NCBI GenBank assembly: GCA_039934475.1
Contig: JBDTMC010000018.1
Location: 1-34,887, forward strand
Length of the DNA: 34,887 nucleotides
Direction of reading: 5' to 3'
From: JBDTMC01 sp039934475
GTDB lineage: Bacteria > Acidobacteriota > Terriglobia > Bryobacterales > Bryobacteraceae
A program made the translations under genes and the position numbers. The notes below the pieces were generated by a model. The model saw nothing but the letters and a program-made list of their open reading frames with translations. It was not told the origin of the DNA and did not search any database. Of the stretch, positions 17,538 to 24,997 are shown in pieces (positions within the stretch are counted from its first letter, which is position 1; every line of letters begins with the position of its first letter).

Positions 17538-17566
17538 TTGCCTGGATGTGCCATTTCTGACACAAT
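17538..17566 (+). promoter_or_regulatory. Candidate sigma-70 promoter before the XRE gene
   Basis: TTGCCT (17538-17543) and CACAAT (17561-17566) stand 17 bp apart, each with four of six consensus bases. Transcription would start near 17573, leaving about 40 nt to the GTG at 17612. Confidence 0.4.
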
Positions 17567-17611
17567 GCCGGTGTGAAGCCGGCGAAGAATAGAAGGGTTT
17601 GCAGGGGATTT

Positions 17612-17836
17612 GTGAGCGAAGAGCAATCCATCAAACAGGCTTTGACCGAACAAATCAGGACCGCCATGGAGAAGGATCGGGTGACCAAAGCCGCGATGGC
17701 GCTGCGGATGGGGACCAGCCGGCGGGCGCTCGACAGGCTGCTGGATCCAACCAATACGGGCGTCACTTTGCATACGCTGCAACGCGCGGCGGTGGCGGTC
17801 GGGCGACAGCTCCGGCTGGAAATCGAGCCGCGGTGA
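17612..17836 (+). CDS. XRE-family helix-turn-helix regulator (antitoxin-like)
   Basis: A 74-aa protein from the GTG at 17612, chosen because AGGGG stands four to five bases upstream and the family N-terminus starts here; a longer GTG at 17573 has no ribosome site. The HTH is visible in KAAMALRMGTSRRALDRLLD, followed by TGVTLHTLQRAAVAVGRQLR. This compact form is common as the antitoxin or regulator next to HigB/RelE-like toxins, but no such toxin is next to it. It stands 7 bp before the zinc-ribbon gene. Confidence 0.8.
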   Translation: MSEEQSIKQALTEQIRTAMEKDRVTKAAMALRMGTSRRALDRLLDPTNTGVTLHTLQRAAVAVGRQLRLEIEPR

Positions 17837-17843
17837 CGGGCTG

Positions 17844-18218
17844 ATGCGATGTCCCGATTGCGAGAGCGATCTGATCCGGGTTTCCACTAAGCGTGGGCCG
17901 ATGGACTTGCTGGTTTCCGTTCTCGGCATGCGTCCCTACCGGTGTGAAGTGTGCCGGAAGCGGTTCTACCAAATGTCGGGAATGATCGGCAAACGCTATG
18001 ATCCGGACCGTCCGGCGGCGACCGCTGGGGCCACACCGGCGGCGAAGGGGGAACGGCAGCGGAGGTCGCGCCGGCATTGGAAGGAGCGGTTGGGACGGTG
18101 GCGACGGCGGTCCGGTGAACGGCTGATGCGGCAGGTGATTGTGCTCACTGTGATTGGGGTCGCGCTGGCGATCTTCTTCCTGATGATCAGCCGGGATTGG
18201 GGTGGGACCACACCGTAG
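17844..18218 (+). CDS. Membrane-anchored zinc-ribbon protein
   Basis: The 124-aa product starts with CPDCESDL and has a second knuckle CEVCRKRFY about 30 residues on, a four-Cys zinc ribbon. A basic, Arg-rich linker (about 60-95) leads to a single C-terminal membrane helix (VIVLTVIGVALAIFFLMI). The ribbon would face the cytoplasm if the basic linker follows the positive-inside rule. I know similar short acidobacterial proteins only as hypotheticals. It lies 7 bp after the XRE gene and probably shares its transcript. Confidence 0.7.
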   Translation: MRCPDCESDLIRVSTKRGPMDLLVSVLGMRPYRCEVCRKRFYQMSGMIGKRYDPDRPAATAGATPAAKGERQRRSRRHWKERLGRWRRRSGERLMRQVIVLTVIGVALAIFFLMISRDWGGTTP

Positions 18219-18229
18219 CGCGTTTTCTC

Positions 18230-18265
18230 TTGTCGTTTATGCAACTTGCCAATATAATAGTGGCA
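18230..18265 (+). promoter_or_regulatory. Promoter and inverted-repeat operator of the Xre-RES pair
   Basis: TTGTCG (18230-18235) and a perfect TATAAT (18253-18258) are 17 bp apart. TGCCA (18247-18251) and TGGCA (18261-18265) form an inverted repeat around the -10. Transcription should begin within one or two bases of the ATG at 18267, so the mRNA is probably leaderless, and the antitoxin could autorepress by covering the -10. Confidence 0.7.
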
Positions 18266-18266
18266 G

Positions 18267-18689
18267 ATGGCACACGGACCTTATACGCTGCTGGAATCGA
18301 AACTCGGGGTGGATGGGATCCACTCGGATGGCGATCTGGTTTCGCTGGTGGAGAAGCGCTTGCCTTCGAGCGCGGTGAAGGCGCTGGTGCGGGGGGGGTT
18401 AACCGACGCCGAGGCGTGGCATTTGATTGTGCCGCGGCGGACGCTGGCGCACCGCATTGCACGGCAAGAACCGCTGTCGCGCGACGAATCGGATAAAGCG
18501 GTTCGGGTGGCTCGGATTGTGACGCTGGCGGAGGAAGTGTTTGCCGACCCGGCGCGGTCGTGGCGCTGGATGCGCAAGACGAAACACCAGTTTGAGGGAC
18601 GGACTCCGTTGGAAATGCTGGCGACTGAAGCCGGAGCGCGACTGGTGGAGGAGTTGCTGGCGCGGATTGACGACGGCCTGGCGGCGTGA
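18267..18689 (+). CDS. Xre/MbcA/ParS-family antitoxin (DUF2384)
   Basis: This 140-aa protein has an N-terminal Xre-like HTH (LVRGGLTDAEAWHLIVPRRT) and a C-terminal MbcA/ParS toxin-binding domain (ARIVTLAEEVFADPARSW, then FEGRTPLEMLATEAGARLVE). This is the antitoxin of RES-Xre type II systems; it blocks the toxin active site and represses the operon. Its stop overlaps the toxin GTG. No leader is expected (see promoter). Confidence 0.9.
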   Translation: MAHGPYTLLESKLGVDGIHSDGDLVSLVEKRLPSSAVKALVRGGLTDAEAWHLIVPRRTLAHRIARQEPLSRDESDKAVRVARIVTLAEEVFADPARSWRWMRKTKHQFEGRTPLEMLATEAGARLVEELLARIDDGLAA

Positions 18690-19132
18690 CGGTTTGGCGG
18701 ATCAGCAATCACCGTACGCTGGACGGAGCCGGGGGGTTACGTACTTCCGGACGGTGGCATAGCCGGGGGCAACGGGTGGTGTACTGCGCTCCGAATCCGG
18801 CGGCGGCACTGCTGGAGATCCTGGTCCATGCCGAGATCGATTTGGAAGATTTGCCGGCTTCGTACCGCTATCTGGAAATCGAGATCCCGGACGGCCTGTC
18901 GCGGCAGACGGTGGAGGCGACCGCCTTGGCGGCGGATTGGGCGTCGCGGATGGAAGTGACGCGCGAGGTGGGTGACGAGTGGTTGCGGTCTTTGCGTAGC
19001 GCCATCCTGCTGGTGCCCTCGGTGATTGTGCCGTCGACGTGGAACATTGTGATCAACCCACGGCATCCGGAGGCCGGCGGAGCAACGATTACACGGTCTC
19101 ACACGCATCCGCTGGACGTAAGGCTGTTGTGA
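18686..19132 (+). CDS. RES-domain toxin
   Basis: The 148-aa RES protein shows the family blocks WRISNHRTLDGAGGLRTSGR, GRWHSRGQRVVYCA and AAALLEILVH, giving the conserved Arg, Tyr and Glu, and later WNIVINPRHPEA. RES toxins such as MbcT and ParT break down or use NAD+, stopping growth unless bound by the Xre antitoxin. The GTG start at 18686 overlaps the antitoxin stop (GTGA). It looks full length and intact. Confidence 0.9.
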   Translation: MTVWRISNHRTLDGAGGLRTSGRWHSRGQRVVYCAPNPAAALLEILVHAEIDLEDLPASYRYLEIEIPDGLSRQTVEATALAADWASRMEVTREVGDEWLRSLRSAILLVPSVIVPSTWNIVINPRHPEAGGATITRSHTHPLDVRLL

Positions 19133-19154
19133 CCTTCACACGGTCGGCTATACT
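19127..19154 (+). promoter_or_regulatory. Candidate sigma-70 promoter
   Basis: TTGTGA (19127-19132) and TATACT (19149-19154) lie 16 bp apart and precede the small Cys/His protein gene at 19195. The -35 overlaps the RES stop codon. Confidence 0.45.
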
Positions 19155-19194
19155 ACCTCTTACTCTCCCCCGGCTACTGAATTGCGAGGCCTTG

Positions 19195-19404
19195 ATGACT
19201 GTCAAACCGCTGGATGGAAGCACCGTCCTATGCGAGGATCCCGGGTGCGGCAAACCCGCCGTCTATCTCTTTTCCCAGACCCATCCGATGGTGGTGTGCG
19301 TGGTTTATTGCCAGGCACACGGGTTGCAGTTCGCCGACCGCCTGCGGGTGGCGCTACCGAAGCCTTATTCGGTGCGTGAGCGCGCTACCGGAGCGTTCGC
19401 CTAA
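19195..19404 (+). CDS. Small Cys/His protein, possible zinc site (69 aa)
   Basis: The ATG at 19195 opens a 69-aa frame with CEDPGC and CVVYCQAH about 20 residues apart, a pattern that could bind one zinc ion. There is no signal peptide or membrane helix. I do not recognise a family. A candidate promoter lies at 19127-19154. It runs convergent with the ribbon-helix-helix gene, 2 bp apart. Confidence 0.55.
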   Translation: MTVKPLDGSTVLCEDPGCGKPAVYLFSQTHPMVVCVVYCQAHGLQFADRLRVALPKPYSVRERATGAFA

Positions 19405-19406
19405 GT

Positions 19407-19673
19407 TCAGTCGGAGGCAATGGCCCGGACTTGTCGCGGGCGGAGGATCGAATGGAGCGCTAGCAGGCTCTGTTCGAGACGACCGACGCGGGACTGCAAT
19501 TCATTGACGGGATCGGCACCCGCGCTGGCTGAGGTTTGACTGAGCACCGCATTGCGGGCGAAGGCGGAGAAGCTGCGAGCGCCTGAGGTTTCACAGGCTG
19601 TGCGAATCGCTTCAAACTCCGGTTCGCTGATGCGGAACATCACAACCCGCATTCGTGGTTGAGTGACTGACAT
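19407..19673 (-). CDS. Ribbon-helix-helix-like DNA-binding protein
   Basis: The 88-aa product from the ATG at 19671-19673 begins with a short strand (RMRVVMFRIS) followed by two helices (EPEFEAIRTACETSG and SFSAFARNAVL), the usual layout of ribbon-helix-helix repressors, and ends in a coiled-coil-like helix (VNELQSRVGRLEQSLLALHS). Related proteins act as mobilisation or antitoxin regulators. It is divergent from wecB. A TTG at 19685 would add four residues but is less likely. Confidence 0.65.
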   Translation of the reverse strand: MSVTQPRMRVVMFRISEPEFEAIRTACETSGARSFSAFARNAVLSQTSASAGADPVNELQSRVGRLEQSLLALHSILRPRQVRAIASD

Positions 19674-19752
19674 ACACGTATACAAAGAGTGTTACGAAAG
19701 AGAATTTGTTCTCACTAGTGCGAATTGCCGGCGGGCGATCACACTGCTTCTT

Positions 19753-20916
19753 TTGAATCTTCAAAAGATCCTCTTCGTTTTCGGAACCAGGCCGGAAGCC
19801 ATTAAGCTCTGCCCGGTGGTGGGGCGGTTGCGGTCAGAACCGGAAGCCTTTGCGGTGAAGATCTGCGCGACGGCGCAGCACCGGGAGTTGCTGGATCAAG
19901 TTCTGGCGGTCTTCGATGTGCGTCCGGATTATGACCTTGATGCCATGCGTCCGGGCCAGAGTCTGACCCAGGCCACAAGCCGGATTCTGGTTGGGCTGGA
20001 AGGTGTTCTTCGCGACGATCCACCGGATTGGGTTGTGGTTCAGGGCGACACCACAAGTACCCTCTGCGGTGCGTTAGCGGCCTTCTACGCCGGTATCCGG
20101 GTGGCCCACGTAGAGGCAGGCTTGCGGACGGGAGATCCGCGACAGCCGTTTCCGGAAGAGATGAACCGGGTGATGACCGCGCGGATCGCCACGCTGCATT
20201 TTGCCGCCACGGAGTGGGCCCAGGCCAATTTACTACGGGAGGGGGTTTTAAAGCGGGACACGCTGATAACGGGCAATACCGGGATTGATTCCGTGTTGAG
20301 TGTCCGGCGGCAGTTGGAATCGGGCACGCTGGCTGGCGGCGAGTGGCCATGGCTTGATCGGGACCGCAAATTGATCCTGGTGACAGCGCACCGGAGGGAG
20401 AGTTTCGGCCCTGGGTTTGAGCATATCTGCGAAGCGTTGACGCGGCTGGCAGCGCGGCCCGATGTGCAGATTGTGTATCCGGTTCATCCGAACCCGCGCG
20501 TGACCGAACCGGTACGGCGTCATCTGGCGGGCTTAAAGAATGTAGTGCTGTTAGAGCCTCTGGACTATGTTTCGTTCGTCGATTTGATGCGGCGGGCGTG
20601 GCTGCTGCTGACCGATTCGGGGGGGGTCCAGGAAGAAGGGCCTTCGCTGGGAAAACCGATCCTGGTGCTGCGAGAGAAGACGGAGCGCCCGGAAGCGGTT
20701 GAGGCGGGGACTGTGCGGTTGGTTGGGACGGATCCAGCCCGCATCATTGCCGAGACGGTGTTGCTGCTGGAGGACGAGGCGGAGTATGCGCGGCGGAGCC
20801 AGATCCACAATCCTTACGGAGATGGCCGGGCGAGCGAGCGGATTGCTTGTGCGCTGAGGGAGTATTCCGGGGCTTCGGAGTCAGATCAGACTCTTTGTAT
20901 GGCCGCCGGGTACTGA
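19753..20916 (+). CDS. wecB: UDP-N-acetylglucosamine 2-epimerase (WecB-like)
   Basis: About 387 aa, matching WecB length, from the TTG at 19753; residues before it are not conserved. Motifs in order: FGTRPEAIK, QGDTTSTLCGA, HVEAGLRTGD, PEEMNRVM, VTAHRRESFG, VHPNPRV, TDSGGVQEEGPSLGKP and REKTERPEAVEAG. The enzyme interconverts UDP-GlcNAc and UDP-ManNAc, a precursor of surface polysaccharides. The glycosyltransferase cluster 8 kb downstream could use it. No clear ribosome site is present. Confidence 0.9.
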   Translation: MNLQKILFVFGTRPEAIKLCPVVGRLRSEPEAFAVKICATAQHRELLDQVLAVFDVRPDYDLDAMRPGQSLTQATSRILVGLEGVLRDDPPDWVVVQGDTTSTLCGALAAFYAGIRVAHVEAGLRTGDPRQPFPEEMNRVMTARIATLHFAATEWAQANLLREGVLKRDTLITGNTGIDSVLSVRRQLESGTLAGGEWPWLDRDRKLILVTAHRRESFGPGFEHICEALTRLAARPDVQIVYPVHPNPRVTEPVRRHLAGLKNVVLLEPLDYVSFVDLMRRAWLLLTDSGGVQEEGPSLGKPILVLREKTERPEAVEAGTVRLVGTDPARIIAETVLLLEDEAEYARRSQIHNPYGDGRASERIACALREYSGASESDQTLCMAAGY

Positions 20917-20921
20917 ACGTT

Positions 20922-21173
20922 TCACGCCTCTTCGCCAAAGAACAGCCGGCCTATCTGAGTCTTTCCCATCTGGTCAAAATCCTCAGGTACCGTAATCTGG
21001 CCCGACAGGAATCCCAGACGCTGAACGCGCCCGGTGGGCGTCACCTCCAAAGGCACAACTTTAACCAGCGGCTTACCTGCCCTCGCGATCACAAATGGTT
21101 CGCCGCTGGCGACAACTTGCGCGATCAGGCGCGAGAGGTGAGTTCTGGCTTCGTGAATGTTTATTGTCTTCAT
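20922..21173 (-). CDS. Phd/YefM antitoxin without a neighbouring toxin
   Basis: The 83-aa protein is a textbook Phd/YefM antitoxin: MKTINIHEARTHLSRLIAQV, then GEPFVIARAGKPLVKVVPL, ending PEDFDQMGKTQIGRLFFGEE. The latter segment is typical of partners of VapC/PIN toxins. A toxin would be expected just downstream on the minus strand, but that is the convergent wecB gene, 5 bp away. It is therefore solitary here. Confidence 0.85.
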   Translation of the reverse strand: MKTINIHEARTHLSRLIAQVVASGEPFVIARAGKPLVKVVPLEVTPTGRVQRLGFLSGQITVPEDFDQMGKTQIGRLFFGEEA

Positions 21174-21195
21174 GAACGCACTGAGCCTGTTCGGT

Positions 21196-22128
21196 TTAGT
21201 CTACCGCGCGGTTGGCTACTACACGGGGTTCGATGCCGAGGTGGTCGTTGACGGCGGTTTCGAGGTTCTGGCGGGAACCGAGGTAGCGTTCGGTGGTGAG
21301 GATGGAGGCGTGGCCGAGGAGGAATTGGATCTGTTCGAGGTCGCCGCCGGCGGCGCGACAGAGTTTGGCGCAGGTGCGACGGAGGTCGTGGGGAGCGAGA
21401 TCTGGGAAGCCGAGGGGGGCGGCGTGGGCGCGGACGATTTGCCAGATGGAGCGCTCCGTGAGGGGGGCGGGCGAGAGTTTTCCCGATTTGCCGATGGCTC
21501 GGAAAAGGGAACCCGAGGAGACAGGCGCGGCCGCGATCCACGAATCGATCATCCCTTTTACCCAGGCGGGAATGGGAACCGTGCGCAGGCGGTTACCCTT
21601 GCCAAGGAGGTCGGGGATGACCCAGCGGCCTTCGCGGAGTTGTATGTCCGTGGACTGGAGGGCGGCTACTTCCGCCCGGCGGAGGGCGCAGCCGACTAGG
21701 AGAGCGAGGATGGCACAGTCGCGTTTGCCGCGCGTCGTGGAGGGATCGGGGGACTGGAGCAACCGGCGCGCCTGGTCGGCAGTGAGCCAGTTCCCTGCCC
21801 TGATTCCCTGCTGGCGGATTCCGGGCGTGGCATTGATGTGAGCGGCGGTTCCAGGCGGCAGAATTCCGTGCGCCTCGGCTTCATTGGTGAGACGCCGCAC
21901 AGCCGCGAGGTTGACGTTGATGGAGGACGGGGCGAGGGCGCGCCGTTGGAGCTCGGCGCGCCAGGATTGGAGGAGGGTTCTGTCGAAAGTCGGGCGTCCT
22001 GCGGCGGTGTACCACTCAAAGAAGCTGTGGAGAGAATGGCGATAGGCGCGACGGGTGTGAGCAGAGGAGAGAGCGGATAGGACGAGTTCGGTGAGAGCGG
22101 CAAAGCCTGGGACGGGCAGAGCGCTCAC
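21196..22128 (-). CDS. Tyrosine recombinase (XerC/D-like integrase)
   Basis: The 310-aa product has the core-binding domain (about 1-105) and the full catalytic set: Arg150 in GCALRRAE, Lys177 in LLGKGNR, His247 and Arg250 in APHDLRRTC, His273 in LLGHAS and Tyr282 in TTERYLG. The GTG at 22126-22128 is chosen because AAGGAGC lies five bases upstream and the stop of the HNH gene overlaps it (GTGA). Length and layout fit XerC/D-type resolvases, which resolve replicon dimers, as much as integrases of small elements. Near ParA and RepA genes a resolvase role is attractive, though no attachment or dif site was found. Confidence 0.9.
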   Translation of the reverse strand: MSALPVPGFAALTELVLSALSSAHTRRAYRHSLHSFFEWYTAAGRPTFDRTLLQSWRAELQRRALAPSSINVNLAAVRRLTNEAEAHGILPPGTAAHINATPGIRQQGIRAGNWLTADQARRLLQSPDPSTTRGKRDCAILALLVGCALRRAEVAALQSTDIQLREGRWVIPDLLGKGNRLRTVPIPAWVKGMIDSWIAAAPVSSGSLFRAIGKSGKLSPAPLTERSIWQIVRAHAAPLGFPDLAPHDLRRTCAKLCRAAGGDLEQIQFLLGHASILTTERYLGSRQNLETAVNDHLGIEPRVVANRAVD

Positions 22129-22502
22129 AGCTGCTCCTTGAAGGGGAGTTGCAGTTGGTAGGGGGCCGTGGGGTGCTGCTCGCGCCACAGACGGCGGAAG
22201 GGCCGGGGCATCCAGGACTCAAGCGAGGCGAGACGATGGATGCGGGCGTGGCAAGCTGCACACAAAGTGACCAGCCAGGCGGGGCGGTTGGTACCGGGCC
22301 GGCGGTGATGCACGATGAGGCGGTGCGTGGAGCGACAGACACGGCAGGACTGGTCGTCACGGAGAAGTACCTGTGTGCGATGACCGCCGAAGCGAGTAGT
22401 GGAATGAGCGGCACGGCGGTAGCAAGGGCGGCAGAGGCCGGCAGCGATGGCGCGGGAACCGCAGGTGCACAGCACGAGTCGATTATATCCGATAAGAGAC
22501 AT
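22125..22502 (-). CDS. HNH endonuclease-like protein
   Basis: This 125-aa protein has an N-terminal pair CTCGSRAIAAGLCRPCYRR, a four-Cys zinc knuckle, then the HNH core CRVCRSTHRLIVHHRRPG with LVTLCAACHARIH, giving the HH and the second CxxC...H of HNH nucleases. The family nicks or cuts DNA with a metal ion. Its stop overlaps the recombinase GTG, so the two are translated together. It may assist mobilisation or be a solitary nuclease. The ATG at 22500-22502 is the only plausible start. Confidence 0.85.
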   Translation of the reverse strand: MSLIGYNRLVLCTCGSRAIAAGLCRPCYRRAAHSTTRFGGHRTQVLLRDDQSCRVCRSTHRLIVHHRRPGTNRPAWLVTLCAACHARIHRLASLESWMPRPFRRLWREQHPTAPYQLQLPFKEQL

Positions 22503-22585
22503 TCTCGGAAGTGATAAGTGATGATCCGGTAGCTCTATGTGGCACGATTGTGACAGAACACATACAGATGCTACCCTGGGGCAAT

Positions 22586-23086
22586 ATGCCCCGACGGCCC
22601 CAGTGGTTTCTACAAGTTCCGCAGGCTTTGGCCGCGTTGGCGGAGTTCCCTGCCCCGGTCGTGGATCGGTCCGGGCTGGAGACTTTGCTGAGTGTGGGCC
22701 GTCGGGATGCCATCCGGCTGATGCACCGGCTGGGTGGCTATCAGAGTGGTGGCGCCTTCGTTATTGGGAAAGAAGACTTGCGGCGGGCGTTGGGGGCCAT
22801 CGCCGAGGGTGACACGTGGCAGTGGGAGGTCCGGCGGCGCGAGAAGGTCGCCGAACGGTTGTCGGAGATGCGTCAGGATTGGGCCGGCCGCCAGGTGGTG
22901 ATTCCGGTAGCGCAGGAGGGATTGCCGGACACGATACGACTGGCACCACAGCGGCTGGAGGTGACGTTCAAAGACGCGCTCGATCTGTTGGGACAGTTGG
23001 TTCGCCTGACTCAGGCAATGAGTAGCGACTACGAGGGTTTCGAGCGACTCTTGGACCATGATGCTTTAAATACCCCTACGCTTTAG
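22586..23086 (+). CDS. Putative DNA-binding protein of the replicon region
   Basis: About 166 aa from the ATG at 22586 (upstream ATGs at 22568 and 22511 are possible). A helix-turn-helix-like stretch (SGLETLLSVGRRDAIRLMHR) with a following wing (GAFVIGKEDLRRAL) suggests excisionase-like DNA binding; the rest is basic and helical. I recognise no named family. It is divergent from the HNH-recombinase pair and its end overlaps the convergent gene by 11 bp, in an area holding two of the GGGG-type repeats. Confidence 0.55.
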   Translation: MPRRPQWFLQVPQALAALAEFPAPVVDRSGLETLLSVGRRDAIRLMHRLGGYQSGGAFVIGKEDLRRALGAIAEGDTWQWEVRRREKVAERLSEMRQDWAGRQVVIPVAQEGLPDTIRLAPQRLEVTFKDALDLLGQLVRLTQAMSSDYEGFERLLDHDALNTPTL

Positions 23087-23930
23087 ATACGGCAGGGGCA
23101 TTTGATTGGGCTGATGGTTTAGAAGACAGAAGGCGGACGCCTCCTCCTCGCTTCTTTGCCACCATATCCAGACCGGCGGCGCGGCGGCGGTCGAGAATCG
23201 ATTCGAAGTTGTAGACGCGGTAGACCGTCGGCTCATTGGTGTCGGGATTGTGGCGGCGGAGGATTTCGATGGAGAGCTTCAGCTGCAGTGACTTCAGATT
23301 GAGCTGAACGGTACGCTCGGAGAGGCCGGTGCGGGCCATGATCCAGCGGTTTCCTACAGCCACGTCCTGGAACGCCCCCTGCCCCTCAGCGGCGTTACAG
23401 AGGGCGGAAAAGATGATCTGCTCCGCCATGGTGTGTCCGTCTTGAGCGAGAACGGCCGCTTTCACGCGGGCGTTCTGCAAAGGTTGGAAGCGGCGGGCGA
23501 TTTGGGGGCTAGCCGTTTTAATAACGGGAGCTGCTTTAAATACGACAGGGGCTTCTAAAAGGACCAGCGAATCAAAATGGTGAGGCGCAGCTAGAACGGT
23601 AGGGGTAGAAGATGCCCCAGCCGTATCCTTATTAATAGCCGGCACGCTGGGTGAATTTGATACGGGAGGGGCATCGTATACGGATGCGCTAACTTCTGGC
23701 TCGGGCGGGGCATCGTCGGACACTCGTTCCGGATGCGCCGGGGGTTCTGCTACGGGAGGGGCTTTGGAAGCGGTTTCCCGCTCCACGCGATCCAACACTT
23801 GCACCGCTTCGTCAGCCGTACGCGTGAGAAACGTGCAGAAGCCCGACATCCCGGGCGTGTCGGCAAGTTCGGCCAGACTGATGGGCTCAAGCTTGGACTT
23901 GCGCCTCGAGCGTGCGCTGTTGGCTGTCAT
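23076..23930 (-). CDS. ParA-linked DNA-binding protein with proline-rich repeats (ParB-like role suspected)
   Basis: This 284-aa protein starts inside the last 44 bp of parA, so it is co-translated or co-transcribed. An N-terminal basic segment (SARSRRKSKLEPI) is followed by a long disordered Pro/Ala/Val region (about 50-150) with repeated APPV/APVV motifs, then a winged-helix-like domain (FSALCNAAEG, RWIMARTGLSERTVQLNLKS, PTVYRVYNFESIL). It has no recognisable ParB fold. Its position directly after parA fits a centromere-binding partner, as small non-ParB adaptors occur in type Ib systems. The repeats in its DNA (see 23086-23764) could be its targets. The role is inferred from context. Confidence 0.6.
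   Translation of the reverse strand: MTANSARSRRKSKLEPISLAELADTPGMSGFCTFLTRTADEAVQVLDRVERETASKAPPVAEPPAHPERVSDDAPPEPEVSASVYDAPPVSNSPSVPAINKDTAGASSTPTVLAAPHHFDSLVLLEAPVVFKAAPVIKTASPQIARRFQPLQNARVKAAVLAQDGHTMAEQIIFSALCNAAEGQGAFQDVAVGNRWIMARTGLSERTVQLNLKSLQLKLSIEILRRHNPDTNEPTVYRVYNFESILDRRRAAGLDMVAKKRGGGVRLLSSKPSAQSNAPAVSKA
23086..23764. repeat. Cluster of TACGGNAGGGGC repeats, candidate centromere
   Basis: Copies read GATACGGCAGGGGCAT (23086-23101), ATACGACAGGGGCTT (23540-23554), GAACGGTAGGGGT (about 23594), GATACGGGAGGGGCAT (23659-23674) and CTACGGGAGGGGCTTT (about 23749-23764), with weaker ones near 23521 and 23701. All point the same way and lie inside the gene after parA, encoding APPV-type residues. 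Confidence 0.5.
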
Positions 23931-24693
23931 TCAACTGGTCCTTCAAATGGTTCAGAAGCTCTAAAGTCACGGCGGTATAGTCTTCGGCCGCTTTGCACTT
24001 CGGATCGTAATCGGCCAGGAACTGCCGCGCCCGGGTGGCTTTCGGAACGGTGGAATCGGTGCGTATGGCGGACAAGAGCGGAATGCCGTATTCGGCTGCC
24101 ATCGACGCGAGGCTTTCGAGGATGACCTCGGTCATCTGGAGGCGACGGTCCACCTGGACCGGAAGAACAGCCACGGGCCGGATATTCACCTTAAACAAGC
24201 GGTTGAGTGTGGCCGTGGTCTGTATGGCCGCATAGGCACCCTGCAGACTGAGCGGATCCATCGTCAACGGAATCACCAATTGCTGCGCGTACATCAGGGC
24301 ACAGCTTTGGAGCAGGGAAATGGCAGGCGGGCAATCGATGACGACGACGTCGTAAGCGGCTTCCACCGGCGCCAAGAGAACCTGGAAGATCAATTCCCGG
24401 CCGGTGCGGGGAGTGAGAATTCCTTCTACGTCCTGTGTTTCCCGATTGCTGCAAACCACATCGATGTTCGGGTGCGCCGCCATCACGCAATCTTTGAACC
24501 GGTAGTTGGAAATGACGAAATGGTAGAGGAAATTAGTGGCCTTCAGCCCCAGCGACGCACCGACGGAACCCTGTGGATCGATGTCGATGAGCAAGACCTT
24601 CAAGCCGAGCTCGGCAAAGCACCGCGAGAGGCTAAGGGAGGTCGTGGTTTTAGCCACCCCGCCTTTCTGGTTGGCCACCACGATGCGAATCAC
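23887..24693 (-). CDS. parA: ParA-family partition ATPase
   Basis: This 268-aa protein from the GTG at 24691-24693 has the deviant Walker A KGGVAKTTT (10-18), VLLIDIDPQGS, Walker B VVVIDCPPA and the late ParA segment LVIPLTMDPLSLQGAYA. AGGAGG lies upstream and the GTG overlaps the stop of the HTH gene (GTGA). ParA ATPases move replicons or large complexes along the nucleoid. The small HTH gene before it and the DNA-binding gene after it make a three-gene par-like operon. The plasmid reading is favoured by the RepA gene nearby, although small ParAs also serve flagellar or chromosome placement. Confidence 0.9.
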   Translation of the reverse strand: MIRIVVANQKGGVAKTTTSLSLSRCFAELGLKVLLIDIDPQGSVGASLGLKATNFLYHFVISNYRFKDCVMAAHPNIDVVCSNRETQDVEGILTPRTGRELIFQVLLAPVEAAYDVVVIDCPPAISLLQSCALMYAQQLVIPLTMDPLSLQGAYAAIQTTATLNRLFKVNIRPVAVLPVQVDRRLQMTEVILESLASMAAEYGIPLLSAIRTDSTVPKATRARQFLADYDPKCKAAEDYTAVTLELLNHLKDQLNDSQQRTLEAQVQA

Positions 24694-24896
24694 TTGCTTT
24701 CCTCCTGCAGGATGTTCCGAACCGCATCGACATCTGCCATCTTCCACAGGTAGTAGCCATTGGAAGCATCTACTTCCGGGGGCGTGATCTTACCGCTTTT
24801 CACCCAGTTGTGCAGTGTACGCTTGCTGATGCCGAGCATCAGCGCGACTTTCGCGGAGGTGAGGTAGGATTGTTCTCGCCGTGAGCGTACAGGCAT
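24690..24896 (-). CDS. MerR/excisionase-like HTH protein
   Basis: The 68-aa product shows YLTSAKVALMLGISKRTLHN followed by WVKSGKITPPEVDASNGYYLW, the MerR/excisionase-type helix-turn-helix plus wing. It is translated ahead of parA with overlapping stop and start. Such small proteins often regulate par operons. A well-spaced promoter lies directly upstream. Confidence 0.8.
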   Translation of the reverse strand: MPVRSRREQSYLTSAKVALMLGISKRTLHNWVKSGKITPPEVDASNGYYLWKMADVDAVRNILQEESK

Positions 24897-24916
24897 GCCG
24901 TTTCCGGTATGACTCT

Positions 24917-24945
24917 ACTCTAACCGTGATGGCGGAGCGGGTCAA
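24917..24945 (-). promoter_or_regulatory. Sigma-70 promoter of the par operon
   Basis: On the minus strand TTGACC (24940-24945) and TAGAGT (24917-24922) are 17 bp apart. TAGAGT is repeated directly (24912-24917), giving a second -10. Transcription would start near 24910, about 14 nt before the ATG at 24896. Confidence 0.6.
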
Positions 24946-24997
24946 GCAAAAAAGGCGCAAAGTGTGCACATTGTGGCAAAGTGGGAAACAGGGGGCA

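Noticed and set aside
23071..23101. Inverted pair ACCCCT...AGGGGC between convergent genes as a terminator
   Set aside because: The stem is only about five pairs with a long loop and no T run; it is better explained as two members of the GGGG-type repeat family.
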